From: Siphonodentalium dalli
Taxonomy: Eukaryota; Mollusca; Scaphopoda; Gadilida; Siphonodentaliidae
Assembly: GCA_032622095.1 (NCBI GenBank)
Contig: CP136069.1
Span: 37,610,194-37,674,193, forward strand
Length of the DNA stretch: 64,000 nt
Reading direction: 5' to 3'
A program made the translations under genes and the position numbers. Numbering within the stretch: the first letter of the stretch is position 1; each line of letters begins with the position of its first letter. Below the pieces are notes generated by a model. The model ran no database searches. It was not told the DNA's origin and saw nothing but the letters and a program-made list of their open reading frames with translations. Positions 11,883 to 24,725 of the stretch are shown here, piece by piece.

Positions 11883-12501
11883 TTAAACCGTTACAACAAG
11901 GAGATATTCAAGGTAATAAAGACCTATTCCATTCTGCAGTTTGGTCATGCTATACAGCTATAGACCCTATTTAACCATGTCTGTACTCAATACTTATTGA
12001 TGAGTAGTTCCCTTATTGATGAGTAGTTCCCTCATTGATGAGTAGTTCCCTTAGGAAATGTTCAGATTACAAGTTCAACAGACAGCCATATATCTTCTTG
12101 TTGAAATTATTACCTGAAAATTTCCCACCAATCAATAGGAATCCTTCGGCATTTATATTATCTTTTCGTCAGTCTGCCGTCTGTGTATATTCTATAAACA
12201 CCCTCCAGATGGATACTATACCATTCATAAGTGGGTTGGTGAATCCATTTATTAAAGAAATTGTTAACTTACTTGGACTCATAAACATATCATAATCATC
12301 AATGGAATAAATGTAACACCTCATAAGATGGCAGTTTTGCTATGAAATTGGTAAGTTTTTAATGGATAAATTCTAAATAAAATAATGTAGCTAGTGTTGT
12401 TGCTTAGACAGATTACTCTGGGCTCAGTATATACAATGTACTGAAATTCATCGAGCGTTGAAACAACGGCATTAGCACATACTCTATGTTTATACGTTTA
12501 G

Positions 12502-12800
12502 GAAACAAAAACCTTCTGAGGTCAGACAAAGACTGGGGAACCTTGATCGAAGACTACGAGAAGGATGGGTGCTTAGCCAACGCAGAAGAATTCCCCCCAA
12601 GACGAATATATAGGAGACAGAGCGTCCAATCAGATTGTAGCAGTCAGTCATTAGGGGAGTGGAACCACGAGACTGAGCGGTACCCAGGCTGGCTCAAACA
12701 GCAACAGTACTCAGAATATGGATACATGATCAATCAGACCATAGGACAGGTTACCATGACATCTGATGATGGCAACGTTCAGAATTATTCTGACTTATGA
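12502..12800 (+). CDS. SF1 helicase (HELZ2/NFX1-type), terminal exon
   Basis: The last coding exon starts after TTTATACGTTTAG and ends at TGA 12798-12800. Joined to 11180 it reads IMI-G-NKNLLRSDKDWGTLIEDY, then EKDGCLANAEEFP. This matches the piece that follows motif VI in HELZ2-like helicases, where a GN-x-LL-x-x-D-x-x-W-x-x-LI-x-x-Y-x-x-x-GCL segment closes the RecA2 domain. The remaining roughly 65 residues are polar (RRQSVQSDCSSQSLGEW...) and likely a disordered tail. The frame is intact. ATTAAA at 12853-12858 is a possible poly(A) signal. The identity as a helicase C-terminus is firm; the exact subfamily is an inference. Confidence 0.85.
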
Positions 12801-12852
12801 AACCTGAGCCTATATATGGTAACCATTGCTGCATGATGTGAAATATGGTCCA

Positions 12853-12858
12853 ATTAAA
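12853..12858 (+). terminator. Possible poly(A) signal of the helicase gene
   Basis: ATTAAA, the commonest AATAAA variant, 53 bp after the stop codon. No AATAAA was noticed nearby. Weak evidence because the region is AT-rich. Confidence 0.3.
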
Positions 12859-13900
12859 AACTGTGTTTTGTGTATATGTGCGTCATAATTTCCAGCAACA
12901 TATATTTGTGTTGTACTGAATATGAACTTTAAGGTTTTTGATGGAAGTCCAATTGATATATCAATAACAATTGTCACTGTGATACAAAGTAAAACAAAAT
13001 ACAAAGTTTATTCCTCCCAACAAGGAGTCAACAACAGTACACTATTATACAGTATAACTTATAGCACATCTTTGTATACTTTCACAAAATTGGCAGTTTG
13101 AACCATCTACCATGGCAAATATTAGCCATAGTTTTACCCGTATAGAACGATTAAATGTGGAGAGAACCGACTCGATCAGGAGAGAACCCAAACAATTATA
13201 AAAATTCGCGGTTTTTGTCGTTATTATGACTCGCACAATGAAAGTTTCGTTATTAACACGCTCATTGGTATCACAGATTGTGATGAGATCGAAACTAACT
13301 AATCGAATTATCACCTAGATGCCTCAAAATTGCGTTTTAACTGTCAAAAAGTCGTGAAAATGTATAATTTCGATAATCAGGAACCGTCACAAAAAATCAG
13401 CCAAGAACCATCACAAACCGGCGATAGAAGGATTTCCGATGTAACAGTTCCTACACAGTGGAGACCGGACAAAGTCTTGTTTGACCAAATTGTTATAAAT
13501 CATTTTATCACATAATTAGCCCCTAAACCGGGCTCAGTTTTTAGTAAGACACACGTATACTATCAGCAAGCACAGTGACGTAATAGCTTATCGCAATGGT
13601 GTCGGTGTGAATGCCGGAACTTTATGATTATTTTGTGCCAGGAAAATGTGGCATAGAGGAAGCTGGGATGGTTGCGTCTGAGGATGTCGCTGACTGGCAC
13701 AATACATTGTAGTTGCTATAATCTATAGATCTGCATGTTACATGTACATAAAATTGAAGCTGACTAATATTATACATTGAAGAACGACGATAGAGATTGT
13801 AAATGCTTCCTCTTCAGAACTATTATACTAAACAATTGGTTAATGTAGTATCGTCCACAAATTAATCCGATTGACTTTTTTTCACTATCATGAATCTTAG
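12859..13900. other. No recognised gene
   Basis: AT-rich intergenic sequence between the helicase and the LINE remnant. The frames at 13045-13314 (-) and 13330-13515 (+) show no domain. No transposon ends seen. Confidence 0.5.
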
Positions 13901-13929
13901 TTAATTCTTAAGGTATTTGTTCATGTACC

Positions 13930-14942
13930 TCTTTTACCTGTGTGTTTTACCTGTGTTCTTCGGGCCTATTATAAGCTTTCGCTTGTATTGGCCAATTGTT
14001 ATATTTGCTCTATTTACAGTGCGCTCAAGTCAGAATACATAGCAGAATTAGTTTAGCTTGCCTCGCCACTGGTCATTTAAAATCGATTTAAAATCATTAA
14101 CCGAACCGGCCGACACCAAATGTTCAGGGAGACTGTTCCAATTGTTTTTACTTCTGGCTGCAAAGTTGTTCTTGCATAAAGTGGTGTTATGTCCTTTCTT
14201 CCTAATCTTCTTACTATGACCTCTTGTTTTGCTTCCTCCAGTATCTGTGTATCACTCCATCGTGTTCAGCTTGACGTCATCCTTCTTCTGCATTATCTTG
14301 TACATTTTAATCATATCGGTCCTCTCTCTTCGATATTCTAAAGTTGGTAATCCTAGTTCTTTGATTCTTTCTTCATATTCCTGATTTTTTATCCTATCCA
14401 CCATTTTAGTTGATCTTCTCTGCACCCTTTCTATCATTGTTATGTATTTTTTATAGTGAGGCGACCATATAGATGTCCCGTATTCCAACTTGGGTCTGGT
14501 AAATGCTTTGTATAGTGTGGTAAACATCTGTTTATCCATAAATCTGAATGTTCTTTTAAGAATTCCAAGTTTCTGGTTGGCCTTATTTAAGGTTGTTGCA
14601 ATGTGTTTGTGAAATGTCATTCTATTATCGAATGTCACTCATAGATCTTTTTCTTCCAGTGTTTCTTCTATGATATTGTGTTTATCTCCCTCTGATACTG
14701 TGTAGGTTGTTCCTGTATTTGTGCTTTGTTTTCCCAGGTGCATCACTTTGTATTTTGTAGAGTTGAATCTTAACAGCCACTTGTCTGACCACTTTGACAG
14801 CCTATTTAGATCTTCTTGAAGTAAGTTTTCGTCCTCTGTTGTCTTCATGCTTCTATATAACTTTGTATCATCCGCAAATATCTTAATTGAACTTGTCATC
14901 CCTTCAGTAATGTCATTTATGAATATCAGAAACAATTTATAA
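13930..14942 (-). pseudogene. 5'-truncated LINE (CR1/jockey-like) reverse-transcriptase pseudogene
   Basis: On the minus strand the frame from about 14942 to the stop at 14048-14050 reads FLIFINDITEG, then KIFADDTKLYR with the F-A-D-D catalytic box of the RT palm, WSDKWLLRFN, the thumb region (LEYGTSIWSPHYKK, IERVQRRSTKMV, LGLPTLEYRRERTDMIKMY) and the C-terminal NNWNSLPEHLVSAGSVNDFK. This is the usual order in CR1/jockey-type non-LTR elements. Two in-frame TGA codons break it: one where a glycine is normally found (near 14638, between EEKDL and VTFDN) and one after KLNTME (about 14249). The 5' end is missing before the fingers domain, a common result of incomplete target-primed reverse transcription. 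The sequence from 14047 down to about 13930 is probably its 3' untranslated tail. No endonuclease domain is present. Confidence 0.9.
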
Positions 14943-16960
14943 CTTTTCTGTGTCCGGATATTTTTGTAGATATTTAGCTTTTAACTTTCTTAAGGCTTAC
15001 TAGATCGCCCCTAAATATATTTAGAACACATTGACGGGAAATAAAATTTGCACGGGAAATTGTTTGTTAATACTGTGAGCAAAAAAGTTTATAAACAATT
15101 GGTAGAAATATTTATTTTCAATGACAAGGGTTATACAGATTGAAATTTTCTGGTACATCTACACTGAGTTAATGAGTTCATTATAGTCGGCCTTATTCCT
15201 GAGAAAGTTTTTTTATTGTTATGTTGTGATATTACTGATGGTCGATCTCTTTGTAAACACGTGTTATATAGATACCGGGGTATAACATATTACATATGAA
15301 TATATATCGACGACCCTTATCCTGAAAACGCTTCTATCAATTAATATTGGTACCAATAGTGATTACTGTTAACGGTGACCAGAAATATTTTTTTGTGTAA
15401 TTTTGTCACAAATAAACTATCGAATAAAACATTACAAACGATCAACCTATGCCATTTGACTTTCGGAGCGTATCAATGGGACCACTCTAATAATCTCTAT
15501 CGCTATATGATATCGCCTGAATGGTCTGTTCTAAAAGTAGTAACAATTATATGTACCTTTCAATCATCACATTTTATAATAAAATATTCGAAACAAAATC
15601 AAAATCAATTGGTAGAAGCGTTTTCGGACAAGGGTATTCAACTCATATTTATTATTTGATATCCACGATACTATTTCAAAATTGTTATAAGAAGAGATAA
15701 TGCATCTTTAAATTAAAATTTTATTTAATTTGGACATATGTATATATTTGTATATTCATCCACCTATTTGTATATATAGCATATTGATCCATCCACACTT
15801 TTATAAAATATATCATATTGCTGGGTCCAAATACTGATTTTCAAGTAAATTTGTGATATTATTTATACACATTTTAACATTTTGTCTTGATATTTCAAAT
15901 TCCTGTTGTTTTCTAGTCTGTTTAAGTTTGTTTTAACTCATCGGTGATTATAAGCTAAAATGATATTAAATATTCTATAGAATCAGTATAATAAACTGTG
16001 AACATGTTTTTGTTGAGATCCGACGTGTGTTATGTGCTCAAGATCCATCTGAATTGTGGTGCAAAGTGTATTATTTTCAATGTAAGGGGAATAACTCTAT
16101 TGGTACCTTATGAGACACAGCCGTTCCAAATGGTGATGAATTATAGTAATTTAATCATAATTTATGGCATATATTGTTATTAAAACCATATATCAAGGCA
16201 CTATAAACAAAAATCGATCACTAGAAAATTACATGGACCTTTAACCCATGGGGAGTGGGCAGACGTTCTGCTCAAATGATTAGCAGCCTTCTATTTCATA
16301 TTGTATTCAGCATCCCATTATATACATTTCAAACAGATTTGTTCATAACAAACTAAAATAGGATGAACGAATGGGGATTGGAGAACAAGTTATAGAAATT
16401 AGGTCTTCTCCCCTGGACAATGATGGTGGTGCACAGAAGAAAAATTGCATGCCTTAATGTTGAACAGAAAAATTCTGACTAATCACACAATAACAATATT
16501 GAATGTTCAAGATTGGTTTGGGGTAGGGAAGATAGTTTTATCGTCATATATTTATTGCATGTTGGTATCTAGATTTAAGATAATATACGACTGGTGGTGT
16601 TCACTAATTGTAATATATCTGTTCATCGACAACTTGCAATGAGGTTAAATATTTCTTGGACAGCTGCAAACAATTGAGATATCTTTATATTTATACACAT
16701 TTTAGACACATATTGCTACAGGTGAATAATCAGCATCGAAGGCCATTTTGCTATTCATATATGAACATATTATTAAAACTTTAAATTTGACCCAGTCAGG
16801 TGATGCAGACGGTGTTGTTGCTATATATAGGTATCCATTCGGAAACTGGTTTGTCTAGCTTCTATTTTCCAACTACATCACATTTCACCTATTGTGCTAT
16901 CTAGGTCAAATTTCGGGTTATTCCCATCCACCCGACAGCCAGCAGTTACATAATTAACAA
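14943..16960. other. AT-rich sequence without a recognised gene
   Basis: Long AT-rich tract. A phrase CAATTGGTAGAA...GACAAGGGT occurs near 15100 and 15607 in the same orientation and its complement near 15311, hinting at an old inverted-repeat element of about 300 bp. No coding feature. Confidence 0.4.
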
Positions 16961-17479
16961 GCCACAGTTAGGGCGCGTACACATGAAGCTGCAAGAAAAT
17001 ATCTGCAAGAAAATATCAGGTAAAATTGCACACTGATATTTTCTTGCTGCAAAGATTACGCCCGTGAGAACGCGGCGGTTTAGACGGTGTTGATTGAGCT
17101 CAATCAGAACAGTATTAGTCATGCTGGTTCAAGTGAATTGCGTCCGGTAAATAACCTATAGTCCATTTTGGCAATTCATAGCTTTTTGAAATTTCCAACT
17201 GTTGACATGTATTACCGAAGTCGGGTGGGATTAGCAACGTTGCTGATCTCATGCATAAAGACCGTCTGCATAATGAGAAAGTGGTTACGTTATTTGAAAA
17301 TTTGGAAATGTTATAATATCATAGTGCATGTATATGTGGGGTGACAAATGTTATTATGGTTTTGTGGCAAATCGGATGACCCTACCCCCAATGAGACCCC
17401 ATATGAAGTTTTCGTGAAATTGTTGCTTGGTGCATGGGGTTGTGGTGTACATTACGTTACCGAACTTACATGGGTGCAT

Positions 17480-17990
17480 GTGGGGACATGAGACCCCGCC
17501 AACTTGGAAACAATATTAGTTGGAAATTTCACACCAACAATGGTTTGAAATTGTTCTTGTAGTCGATTTTTCAACCATTAATGTATGTTGAATTCATGGT
17601 ATTAGACCAACATTTGCATTTTTCCTACTTTGGTCAAATTATTGGTTTGGAATTTCTTCTAGGCCCCTCCCTCCCCGGTGTCCAGTCAAAATTCAAGGTA
17701 TGTGAGGTACCATGGGAAATTCAAAGACGATGGGAGGTGTGCAAATTCAATTATGTGATCTTGGGTCTTTGGCCCAATTCAAGAGGAGGAGCAGTTGGAA
17801 ATCCATGGACATCCTCCGTCAGTGGATGAAACTTTGAGTCAAAATATTACACCGAAATTACATTCAGCTTTTGAAAACATTTCGAACCATTATTATAAGG
17901 GATATCAAGTGGGAATTTCCAACAACTGGAAATAGTGAGGTACCTGTTGGAAATGTTCAATTCATTGGGGTGAGGGGGTGACAGGTGGGG
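17480..17990. repeat. Diverged GTTGGAAATTTC repeat family, copy at 17.5 kb (inverted)
   Basis: Reads as the reverse complement of the 10-kb copy: TTGGAAATTTCACACCAACA followed by TTGTTCTTGTAGTC faces GACTACAAGAACA-like and TGTTGGTGTGAAATTTCCAA sequences at about 10820-10870. It ends in a doubled GGGGTGAGGGGGTGACAG phrase (17978-18008). Confidence 0.6.
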
Positions 17991-18419
17991 TGAGGGGGTG
18001 ACAGGTGCAATGTAATATCGCGGACTTGGGAATTTGCAATAAGTTGAAAATTTAGAAAGATTCTAACTAATTGAAGTTATTGAAAACTATTTTCCAGAAA
18101 ATGTAATGGTCATAACGGGGGAGGGGGGGGGGGGCGATTATCAGGGGGGGGGCTCAGGAAAAAATATTCCGGACACTATGAGCTTTTTTATTTTTTCCGC
18201 TCTCTGGGTACCCACCACCCCCTAATTTTATTTTTGTCCGATTCTGGGATAGGGACCCACCCCCTCCAAACTGCTTCAAATGACTATTTTACTCAGTTTT
18301 CCTGATCCTATCCGATGAATGCTCCGTGTCATCTTTATAGAAGCATTCCTACTTTGTATTTACCAACAAGACTGTAAAGTTTCAAAAATAATTCTCCAAT
18401 AAATGTTGGCTGTAGGGTA

Positions 18420-18850
18420 TGCTGATTGACATTTGAAATCCAAAATGGCTGCTAGTGGCCATGTTTGTTTAAAAAAAAAATTGGGTAAAAAATGGAGGCT
18501 CCCATCTAGAAGTCAATTCAAAGATCCATATCAAGTTTGGTGACGATTGGGTGAGAAATGTGACCAGCAAAGTGTGCTAAAGGATTTGGTCTTACGAAGA
18601 GTAAAATTCAAGATGGCCCCTGGCAGCCCTTTTTTTTTTTTACAAAATGGTAGGCACCCATCGAGAGGTCACACCAAAGATCCATATGAAGGTTGGTGAT
18701 GATAGGATGAGGGATAAGCTATGCGGGGTGTGTTATAAAAGGATTTACTGATGCAAAGAGTAAATCACAATATCACTGCCAGCGGCCATATTTTTCATAA
18801 ATAGAGGTGATTCTAGACCCATATACCGAATATCGTTGCAATCGGTCAAA
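18420..18850. repeat. Small diverged cluster of the 37-41 kb satellite family
   Basis: Three loose copies of about 170 bp. Diagnostic phrases shared with the 37.6-41 kb satellite are GGATTTGGTCTTACGAAGAG followed by TAAAATTCAAGATGGC, and CAAAGATCCATATGAAGGTT. They are much more diverged than the main array and sit about 19 kb away from it. Confidence 0.65.
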
Positions 18851-20150
18851 GTTTGTTTTAACACCTTTGTTTTATTTTATTATGGTTTTTTGAATGGTCT
18901 ATATTTATTTGAAGAGTTCAGTAGATTATTTACATTTATTTGAAGAATCTATTATTGTGTTATGTTTTCATTTATATCATGTTGAATAAATGATTTTTAA
19001 TAGAACTATTTTAATCTGAGCCTTTCCATGTCAATGTGCATTGATAGATCATTGATGAAATCATTTAGCAAGCTGAACTTGTTATTACCCCTTGGTGTCA
19101 TCCCTCATTATTAACTGATCGTGAACTCAAACCCCACTACCAAGAGTTAAGTGCATACCTATTACATAATAGAAGCATTCTTAAAACATTTTGTCCCATT
19201 ATTTTGAAGATAAATAATTATAGGAAAAAAAGTACAGGGCCAGGATAAAATGTATACGTCGGGCTGCTGAACCCACCATCTCCGTCTAGTGTTTGGAAAC
19301 AAATTGCAGACCCCCCCTGGTATTATCGGAAAAAAATCAAAATGGGTGCGTTGTATCACACTCCCGATAGCAGATATTTCCATTGCCATGTAATTGTTTT
19401 CAAAATCCATGTTTAAAGATAAATTATGACAAATAAACCAATTTCAAATGTCAAGGCTTAAGAAACTGGACCAAATAGATCATTAATCAAGAGCAGGGGT
19501 CCCATTTAATTTAATTTAATTAAATTTAATCGGACGATTCCTTATTTTGAACCACAATTTTTCGTTTTGTCTTAATATAATTTTGAGAGTTTTTTCTGTT
19601 ATATTTAATATTCAGTCCAGCAATAATTTATTCTCAAATGACGAATTAGTACTATCAAAACTAGCTCCGACCTCAATTAATTTCAGAAACACGGAACGAA
19701 AGACACCCGCATCCAATGCTGATAACGTTCCGATTGTAAAACTACTACCATTCCCTATGTATCCGTGTCAACCACAGCCATCGATAACATTTTGTGCGTA
19801 GAAATAATAGCACGAAAATGTGACTTAATCCATCTAACGGTAATATGCTTTCAAACAAGGCAAGGGTGTTATAAATAAAACTCCACTGTAAAGCCAGATA
19901 AACGCACGCATGATTTACAATCAAATTACCAATCTATTTCGTTATTGCGAAACCAGAAATAGGTATTCTCGTCTCAGGTTCAAGTCTCGGTTTATACAAA
20001 AATCTCAGACCAGGGGGGTACTAGGTCTCATTTGTAGACTATTACCTATAACACACATAATTATTGATTATATTAAATTTTGTCCAGTTCATATATAATT
20101 ATAACCTTTCCTCTACACGGCATATCAATAATCTATTCAATTATATATAG
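18851..20150. other. No recognised gene
   Basis: AT-rich. The frames at 19162-19410 (-), 19547-19801 (+) and 19910-20098 (+) carry no recognised domain. Confidence 0.45.
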
Positions 20151-20159
20151 TGATACTTG

Positions 20160-20298
20160 TTTTAGGGGGTAGCAGAAAGACAGCCCGATAGGACCAGGCT
20201 AACCCCCAACAATATACAGAATTACCTGATTATGTGTTACAGCCATTGTATTGTTCATATGTGTATTGTAAATAAATTATCCTATCCTATCCTATAAA
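20160..20298 (+). mobile_element. Likely LINE or SINE 3' end with ATCCT-type tail
   Basis: A segment with GGGGGTAGCAGAAAGACAGC and GACCAGGCTAACCCCC ends in AATAAATTATCCTATCCTAT plus CCTAT. Short tandem 3' tails of this kind are typical of CR1/L2-type elements and their SINE partners. No coding sequence is attached. Confidence 0.5.
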
Positions 20299-20689
20299 AC
20301 ACAAATCCTATTTGGTTAACATAAAGATAAATGCTTCCAAAAATATATATCTTTCTGTTACCAGAACTTGTACGTTACCACATGGTTCGAATTATGAACA
20401 GACCGACACAGGCTTGAATGACAATAAGAAGGCAAACCTTGGTTTGCGTAAACCTGAGTTTCAAAAAGACGAGAATACGGACCAGTGCGGACCAATAATC
20501 CCAGCTTACTCGCTCCGAAGCATGGTAACACATCGCGATCACCGTGGTTTCGGCCTGCTCTAGACTATAGTTCACGCGAAGCCTGGTCCAGACCAGAGAC
20601 CAGAATTCGGCCGATGGAGTTCCACGAGAACGACGAGTCATATCTATATAACCACATATCCGAGGAAGAAATGTTATTTCCACAAGGGA

Positions 20690-21654
20690 GCTGAAACATT
20701 GCAAGGCCGGTGGTATTGATCAAATGATTAACAAATATATTAAATCTTCAGTAAATGAGATGATACCCATATACGTTCGACTTTTGAACCTGATCCTAAA
20801 TCCAAACAGTTGAAATCAGATATAAAAATGGTAAGATTTTTCGTGTATTACGAAGCATGTATACGAATATTAAATTATGCTTGACAAATTGTAACTTACA
20901 GTGAGACTATTCCGTGAGCAAGGTTGGTTTATTTCAAAGTGAAAAAATGTTACCTTTGTTATTTTCCCTCTTTTTGAACGATTTACAGTGTTTTCAGAGT
21001 GATTGTGCAATAGAAAATCTGAATTTCCTAACGAAAAAGATTTTGAGCATTTATGATGTTACATCGATATGTTGTGCCTATTATATGCCGATAGCACTGA
21101 AATGTTATCAGATTCAGAGGAAAATTATGAATAGCAAACTTTTTAGTTACCTACAAAATGTCCTATTTTCACATACAGAGGGCAGGAAATACAAATTGTA
21201 AAATAATTCACATACCTTGATATTCAATTTTTCTACAGTAGGAGATTTTGTCAGTCTATAAAGAGTACCACAAATACTGTTAGTAAGGCAATGTATGGTT
21301 TATTACAAAATTCGCAAACTCAAGTTACCAATCGATATTTCATTGAAACTATTTTAATGTATGATTCTGCCAATTATGCTATACGGAAGTGAAGTCTGGT
21401 GTTTCGAAAGAATACAGGCCCTAGAGACACTCCACCATAAATGTTGTAAAAAAATCACTTCAACGAAATCGAGAACACATAACGACATGGTATATGCAGA
21501 ACTTGGAAGACATCCGATATCAATAGAAATGAAACATAGAGCACTATCGTATTGGTCAAATCTAGTGAGTCATGATGGGTCAGAACTAGCATTGAAAATA
21601 TATTTTTTAATGAAGTATGCACATGAAGGCGTATTTTATTGCAAGACAAAATAA
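20690..21654 (+). pseudogene. LINE reverse-transcriptase pseudogene, decayed
   Basis: Plus-strand fragments in changing frames follow an RT in order: KAGGIDQMINKYIKSSVNE (fingers, from about 20700), KNGKIFRVLRSMYTNIKLC (about 20830), VGLFQSEKMLPLLFSLFLND (from about 20920), then LYADSTEMLSDSEE at about 21081 with Y-A-D-S in place of the catalytic Y-A-D-D, and finally ILPIMLYGSEVW and KSRTHNDMVYAELGRHPI at 21361-21520, the usual region downstream of the palm. Frameshifts and stops separate the pieces. The C-terminal block has the IQALETLHHKCCKK signature common in invertebrate non-LTR elements. It differs from the LINE at 14 kb. Dead copy; the 5' part is absent or unrecognisable. Confidence 0.85.
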
Positions 21655-23737
21655 AACGGATTAGATTTGTCGAAGGGATTCTTCATGTAATAAACATGGA
21701 ACACGTTTGGTCATCACTCAGCAAAACAGCGCTTGGATACATACATTGAAGTCAACTGATTGAAAATTATGAACGTAGTCTGACGGCGTCCTCATCTACC
21801 AGAGCTGTATTCTACAGCAACATAAACGACTCCCTTAAAATGAATCGATATCTGGTATATTTGCCAGCCCATTTATCTAACTTCTTACTGAAAATACGAA
21901 CATCCAACAATAAATTGCCAGTTGAAAAGAATAGATGAACACAATGAACAGATAATAATGATTTAAACTGAGTTTTGTGCAGCGATAGCCCACGTGATGA
22001 GTAACATGTTTTGATGATATGCCAAGAGCTGTATGATTAACGCGAATTATATATTCTAAATATTGTGATAATCCGAACCGCAATAAATTTCATGGACTAC
22101 TTACTGTTGAAAACATTCGAAAAGACTGAGCATATTTATAAAATTAGCCCTGAAAAAGATTATTTAAGATACTATTAGATATAGATGAAAACGTATATCA
22201 AAATCTATCTAATATGACACATCTCTAACTTGGAAATTTCATAAGTATGCAATGTACTTGTTAATGGATTGTACGTGATGGGTCCAGTTATAATATTATG
22301 GTGAATTTGTTATGCAAATATCATATGATAATTTGTAACGTATAAATCGCTTGTATATATTGTTTGTATATATGTATATATTTGGCCATGTTCCAGGTTA
22401 AATGTTGGCCTTGCACATAAACAATCAATCAATCAACCGCTGACACCATTTGTTGTTTCTGTACGAGTGGTTGATTGGCAGAATAAGAAGAAAACTGTGA
22501 TAAAGGTACCCAGGTTGGGACAATCGTGATAAAGGTACACAGGTTCAGGTGATACACGTGTGTATTGCGAGGATGTGTTAACCGTTTGGTGTATTAGACT
22601 TATGAATAATTTCGTCAAATGACTGCCGGACTAACCGTTAACGAAGTGTCTCATCAATTGACAGTTTTGCCAATAATCAAAGATGACATACTGAATCATA
22701 CATACTGAAGACATACATCGGCATACTGAAACAAGACATACTGAAGACATACATCGGCATCGACAATCGGCCGATTATGTATTCAAACAACCGGCATTGT
22801 CGCGGTTATGGTTTTGCTATCGGTTCAACCTTAAGAACCAGATTGGTCAAATTGTTCTGGACAAGAAGTCGTTTAATAAAATGTCCATAGGGTTCAGCGT
22901 TAATCTTTGAAATGCCCTGACACCCATAAAAATCACTATATCGTGAACAGAACTGAAACTCGAGGCCATAATGGATGCTCTAAATCTAGACCTAATATCA
23001 AGGGATTTCACATGGAGGCTCCCTGCTGAACAGTCCATGGCCCCTAATTGCCCCCAATATGCCCAGCGGCCCCTACATAATAAGCAACCCCGAGTGCTGG
23101 TCACCCAAGGTACCTCGCCACCACCCACTAATGCGGGACGAAACGTGAGGACTATACCTTACTTGATGCTTCACATCAGAGGGGATAAGAAGGTAACTCA
23201 AAATAACTCAAAATGACTCAAAACAGTGAGCACATGTTTTTTGAATAGTAGGAATGGGAAATGAAACTTGATTCAAATTCATTTCCAGATTTGAGATTTT
23301 CGAATTTTGTTATAGGGCAAAAATACATTAAATGTGTGTTTCCTGTAACGACCCCCCCAAAAAATATGTTACCCCCCCCCCCCCAATAGGGGCGGGTGTC
23401 AGGCGTTTAAATTTGTTTACTTTTTCATTCTATTTTCAACCGGTATCACGTGGAGTATACCAATCACTGATAAAAATCATACATCCACCCAGAACACCCA
23501 CTGATTTTATGGATTCTTGAGTAGAACATTAGACAAAGTTCCAGAATAGTTTATTTTACACTATTATATTGTACTACTCTATCTACAGAAGATATACAAC
23601 TCAATGTTCAATGTCGATGTAGATTGTCAATAACTTGCAATTATGACGTATATAAGTTAGGGGTTAACAATGGCGGTCCGGCTCAAGCTGTGGAGTTGGG
23701 GAATGTAACTTTGGTATATACATATCTATTAGTTTAA
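21655..23737. other. No recognised gene
   Basis: Includes a small direct repeat (ACATACTGAAGACATACATC near 22700-22760) and a C run at 23370-23382. The frame at 22971-23216 (MDALNLDLISRDFTWRLPAE...) is composition-rich but unrecognised. Confidence 0.45.
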
Positions 23738-23741
23738 CCCT

Positions 23742-23885
23742 TTCAGTGCCAAGTCCGATTTTTGTATCAACCCATATTTCCTAGATCATTTTTCAAATTT
23801 ATTGATTATACTAATGGGATACATTGATGGAAAGAGCTCTTAGAGCTTTTTCCATCAATGTATCACATTATTATAATCAATAAAA
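23742..23885. repeat. Palindromic element, flipped relative to its duplicate
   Basis: A palindrome around GAAAGAGCTCTTAGAGCTTT, with arms ending ATTGATTATACTAATGGGAT and ATTATTATAATCAAT. Its outer flank is CCCTTTCAGTGCCAAGTCCG. At 57385-57556 the same flank is present as its complement (CGGACTTGGCACTGAAAGGG) on the other side, so the segment has been inverted between the two copies. Confidence 0.7.
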
Positions 23886-24242
23886 ACACATAGGAAATGA
23901 CACATTCATTTTTATACACACAATGGGATTGGAGGACAAGTGCTGACTCACTTATGAGTACCCCCTCTCCCGTGTGTTATTAAAGGTCTCTTCTGCATGG
24001 TAATGCAAGAACCATCTCGTGCGATGCGGTCGTCTTTAGTGGGTCCCGTTGTGTCAGACATGGACATGTCATTGAACATTTTGACATATTTAGTTGTGCG
24101 GGTGTGTAAACACGCCCAACCCCTGCCTAAGAGTCAAATATATCAACCTGATTTGATCCACGGAAACGGGCCTGAATTTAACAAAAATGAACATTACTAA
24201 GTAAAATTTGACCGTCCAAGCCGCTATACAAGTATACAGTTA

Positions 24243-24660
24243 GGGCACGTTCATACACTGGCAAGTTTGCACGGTATGGTTTGCAGGCATTTTGTCGTAG
24301 AGAACGATATGGCGCCAGTATATGAACGGAAACATGCACACAAAGTGCACCTGTACCACAGCTAACTACGTACGAAGTAAAATCTCTGTAGTTCCACCTG
24401 TAGCGATGCTACCGGAATTTGCCTGTAAATAGCATGTAATTATCTCGCAAGAATAAATCATACAGGTATTTGAAGGCAAATTCCAGTAGCACCGCTACAA
24501 GTGGAACGACATAAATTTTACTTCTCATGTCTTTCGCTTTGGTAAAAATGCATGTTATGTGCATGTTTCCGTTCATATTCTGGCACCATGTGGTTTTCTA
24601 TGCCAAAATTCCCACAATAACATACCGTGTGTGGAAACTTGCCAGCGTATGAACGTACCC
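24243..24660. mobile_element. Harbinger-type MITE
   Basis: Inverted ends GGGCACGTTCATACACTGGC and GCCAGCGTATGAACGTACCC, flanked by TTA on both sides (24240-24242, 24661-24663). A three-base TTA/TAA duplication with a GGG start fits PIF/Harbinger. 418 bp, no transposase. The body has further internal symmetry (GTAGCGATGCTACCGGAATT against AATTCCAGTAGCACCGCTAC). Confidence 0.8.
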
Positions 24661-24725
24661 TTAGCCTCCATTTATATATCCTAAAAGGCCGCAAACATCT
24701 GTAATATTGATCACGCAGGTTTTAA

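Larger units (their letters stand above)
11181..12501 (+). other. Last intron of the helicase gene
   Basis: Bounded by GTAACT and TTTATACGTTTAG, phase 1. It contains two TTAA-flanked MITEs (11244-11497 and 11631-11882) with hairpin repeats, and a short tandem phrase ATTGATGAGTAGTTCCCT three times near 11995-12050. The frame at 12035-12295 lies inside the intron and shows no recognisable domain. Confidence 0.75.

Noticed and set aside
16964-17110. GGGCGCGTACACATG start resembling the Harbinger-type MITE end
   Set aside because: The other end near 17090 does not match as an inverted repeat and no duplication is visible.
22971-23216. 81-codon frame MDALNLDLISRDFTW...
   Set aside because: No recognisable motif and the antisense frame is equally open; left as unassigned sequence.
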